32,514 nt of DNA. Source: Blautia sp. Lineage in GTDB: Bacteria; Bacillota; Clostridia; Lachnospirales; Lachnospiraceae. The stretch covers positions 1-32,514 of the forward strand of contig JAMPHB010000015.1 in assembly GCA_023663685.1 (NCBI GenBank), given 5' to 3'. The position numbers and the translations under genes are program-made. The notes under the pieces were generated by a model, which saw only the letters and a program-made list of their open reading frames with translations, was not told the DNA's origin and made no database searches. Of the stretch, positions 31,983-32,514 are shown one piece after another (position 1 is the first letter of the stretch; each line of letters starts with the position of its first letter).

Positions 31983-32138
31983 ATGGATCCCATGGATTTC
32001 ATACGGGACAAATTCTCGCAGGAATGTACGATTGATACAGTTCTGCATCTGCTTATGGTGCATTTTCATCTGTCTGCGGAAGAGGCGCAGGCGAAGGTGG
32101 ATGAGTACTTTGAGATTGTGGAAGAATATAGCAGATAA
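31983..32138 (+). CDS. Small 51-residue acidic protein
   Basis: A short frame starting MDPMDFIRDKFSQECTIDT and ending EYFEIVEEYSR, probably two or three helices. A strong ribosome site (GGAGG) lies eight bases before the ATG, and a strong terminator follows 18 bases after the stop, so it looks like a real single-gene unit. Its base composition is again like the chromosome core. No family is recognised. Confidence 0.6.
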   Translation: MDPMDFIRDKFSQECTIDTVLHLLMVHFHLSAEEAQAKVDEYFEIVEEYSR

Positions 32139-32156
32139 AGGCCGCTATAAAAAGTC

Positions 32157-32207
32157 AAGGGCTGCCGCTTCACGAATTTTCATTCGTAAAAGCGACAGCC
32201 CTTTTTT
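32157..32207 (+). terminator. Strong rho-independent terminator
   Basis: AAGGGCTG (32157-32164) pairs with CAGCCCTT (32196-32203). CGCTT/AAGCG and ACGAAT/ATTCGT extend the stem inside, and six Ts follow. It ends the small-protein transcript. Confidence 0.9.
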
Positions 32208-32276
32208 GTGGAAAACCATTGTAAATCTGCCTATGCAACGGAAAGTGGCAGGAAAAAATCCGGATGTATACAACTG

Positions 32277-32306
32277 TTGGTGGCGCAACGTAGCCCATTT
32301 TATTAT
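32277..32306 (+). promoter_or_regulatory. Possible promoter of the ABC transporter operon
   Basis: TTGGTG (32277-32282), 18 bases, TATTAT (32301-32306). The -35 match is weak. The expected transcript would begin just before the hairpin at 32318. Confidence 0.35.
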
Positions 32307-32317
32307 GGTGGTCACAT

Positions 32318-32354
32318 AACAGTGAATGCCATGCCTCGCAGAACATTCGCTGTT
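32318..32354 (+). promoter_or_regulatory. Leader inverted repeat before the ABC transporter gene
   Basis: AACAGTGAATG (32318-32328) pairs with CATTCGCTGTT (32344-32354), eleven pairs with one G-U and a 15-base loop. It ends 24 bases before the start codon, and no T-run follows. It could be an operator or an RNA leader structure. Confidence 0.45.
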
Positions 32355-32378
32355 AATAGAAAGAAAGGCGGTTGTATT

Positions 32379-32514
32379 ATGGACAGACAAATAGTCATAT
32401 CGGCAAAGCATTTAAAAAAAGCCTTTGGCAGGGGCGAAAGTATTCAGGAGATTTATACTGACCTGAATATTGATATTTACAAGGGAGATTTCACTGTCAT
32501 TATGGGTTCCTCGG
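32379..32514 (+). CDS. ABC transporter ATP-binding protein (start only, runs off window)
   Basis: The first 45 residues are visible: ISAKHLKKAFGRGE, then IYTDLNIDIYKGDFTVIMG followed by SS, which leads directly into a Walker A motif. This is the N-terminus of an ABC ATPase of the MacB/LolD/BceA type (exporters for peptides, lipoproteins or antimicrobial resistance). The Walker A glycine-lysine lies just past the window. AAAGG upstream is a weak ribosome site. Confidence 0.85.
   Translation, partial: MDRQIVISAKHLKKAFGRGESIQEIYTDLNIDIYKGDFTVIMGSS

Overview
The window reads as a chromosomal segment of a Gram-positive, anaerobic Clostridia-type bacterium, most likely a Lachnospiraceae relative. 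The supporting signs are AGGAGG-like ribosome sites, lipoprotein signals, a two-OB SSB-like protein, a clostridial-type glycogen phosphorylase, a class 1B PyrK/PyrD pair, a lysine riboswitch and c-di-GMP enzymes. Most of it is ordinary core sequence of balanced base composition. The species cannot be read from the sequence. No rRNA, tRNA, CRISPR array or intact transposase was seen.

Layout. 1-1543 (-): N-terminal part of a sensor histidine kinase with two solute-binding sensor modules. 1886-2802 (+): a repeat-rich lipoprotein and a PAP2 phosphatase, whose 3' end overlaps a convergent AraC regulator (2735-3628, -). 3956-6650: glycogen phosphorylase and a small DUF4190 membrane protein. 6747-9010: TPR lipoprotein and the ribosome-associated GTPase HflX, which meets the convergent GTPase TypA/BipA (9011-10852, -) with no intergenic base. 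11068-12297: two-OB SSB-like protein and a CobO-type corrinoid adenosyltransferase.

12308-23960 looks like one long transcription unit. A strong promoter and a lysine riboswitch with terminator precede dapA-dapB. Then come a secreted papain-like protease, pyrC, pyrF, a membrane diguanylate cyclase, pyrK, pyrD and asnB, closed by a strong terminator. Many joints overlap or are very short. Lysine, pyrimidine and asparagine synthesis are thus linked to a signalling gene and an exported protease.

24048-29059: a fused membrane/spermidine synthase-like protein, a TtcA-type tRNA thiolase, and two adjacent HD-GYP proteins (one response regulator, one membrane-bound). With the upstream GGDEF protein, the window encodes both making and breaking of c-di-GMP.

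29136-31896 is the accessory part. A Panacea-domain antitoxin is intact, but its overlapping toxin gene runs into a methyltransferase fragment. After that comes a second, broken copy of the antitoxin/toxin junction. An AT-rich three-gene cassette follows: a RelA/SpoT-domain gene broken by an in-frame TAG where the family has Trp, a 66-residue protein and a 189-residue protein, both unrecognised. This is the best candidate for an undescribed system (defence or toxin-like), now apparently decaying. The window ends with a 51-residue small protein, a strong terminator and the start of an ABC transporter ATPase.
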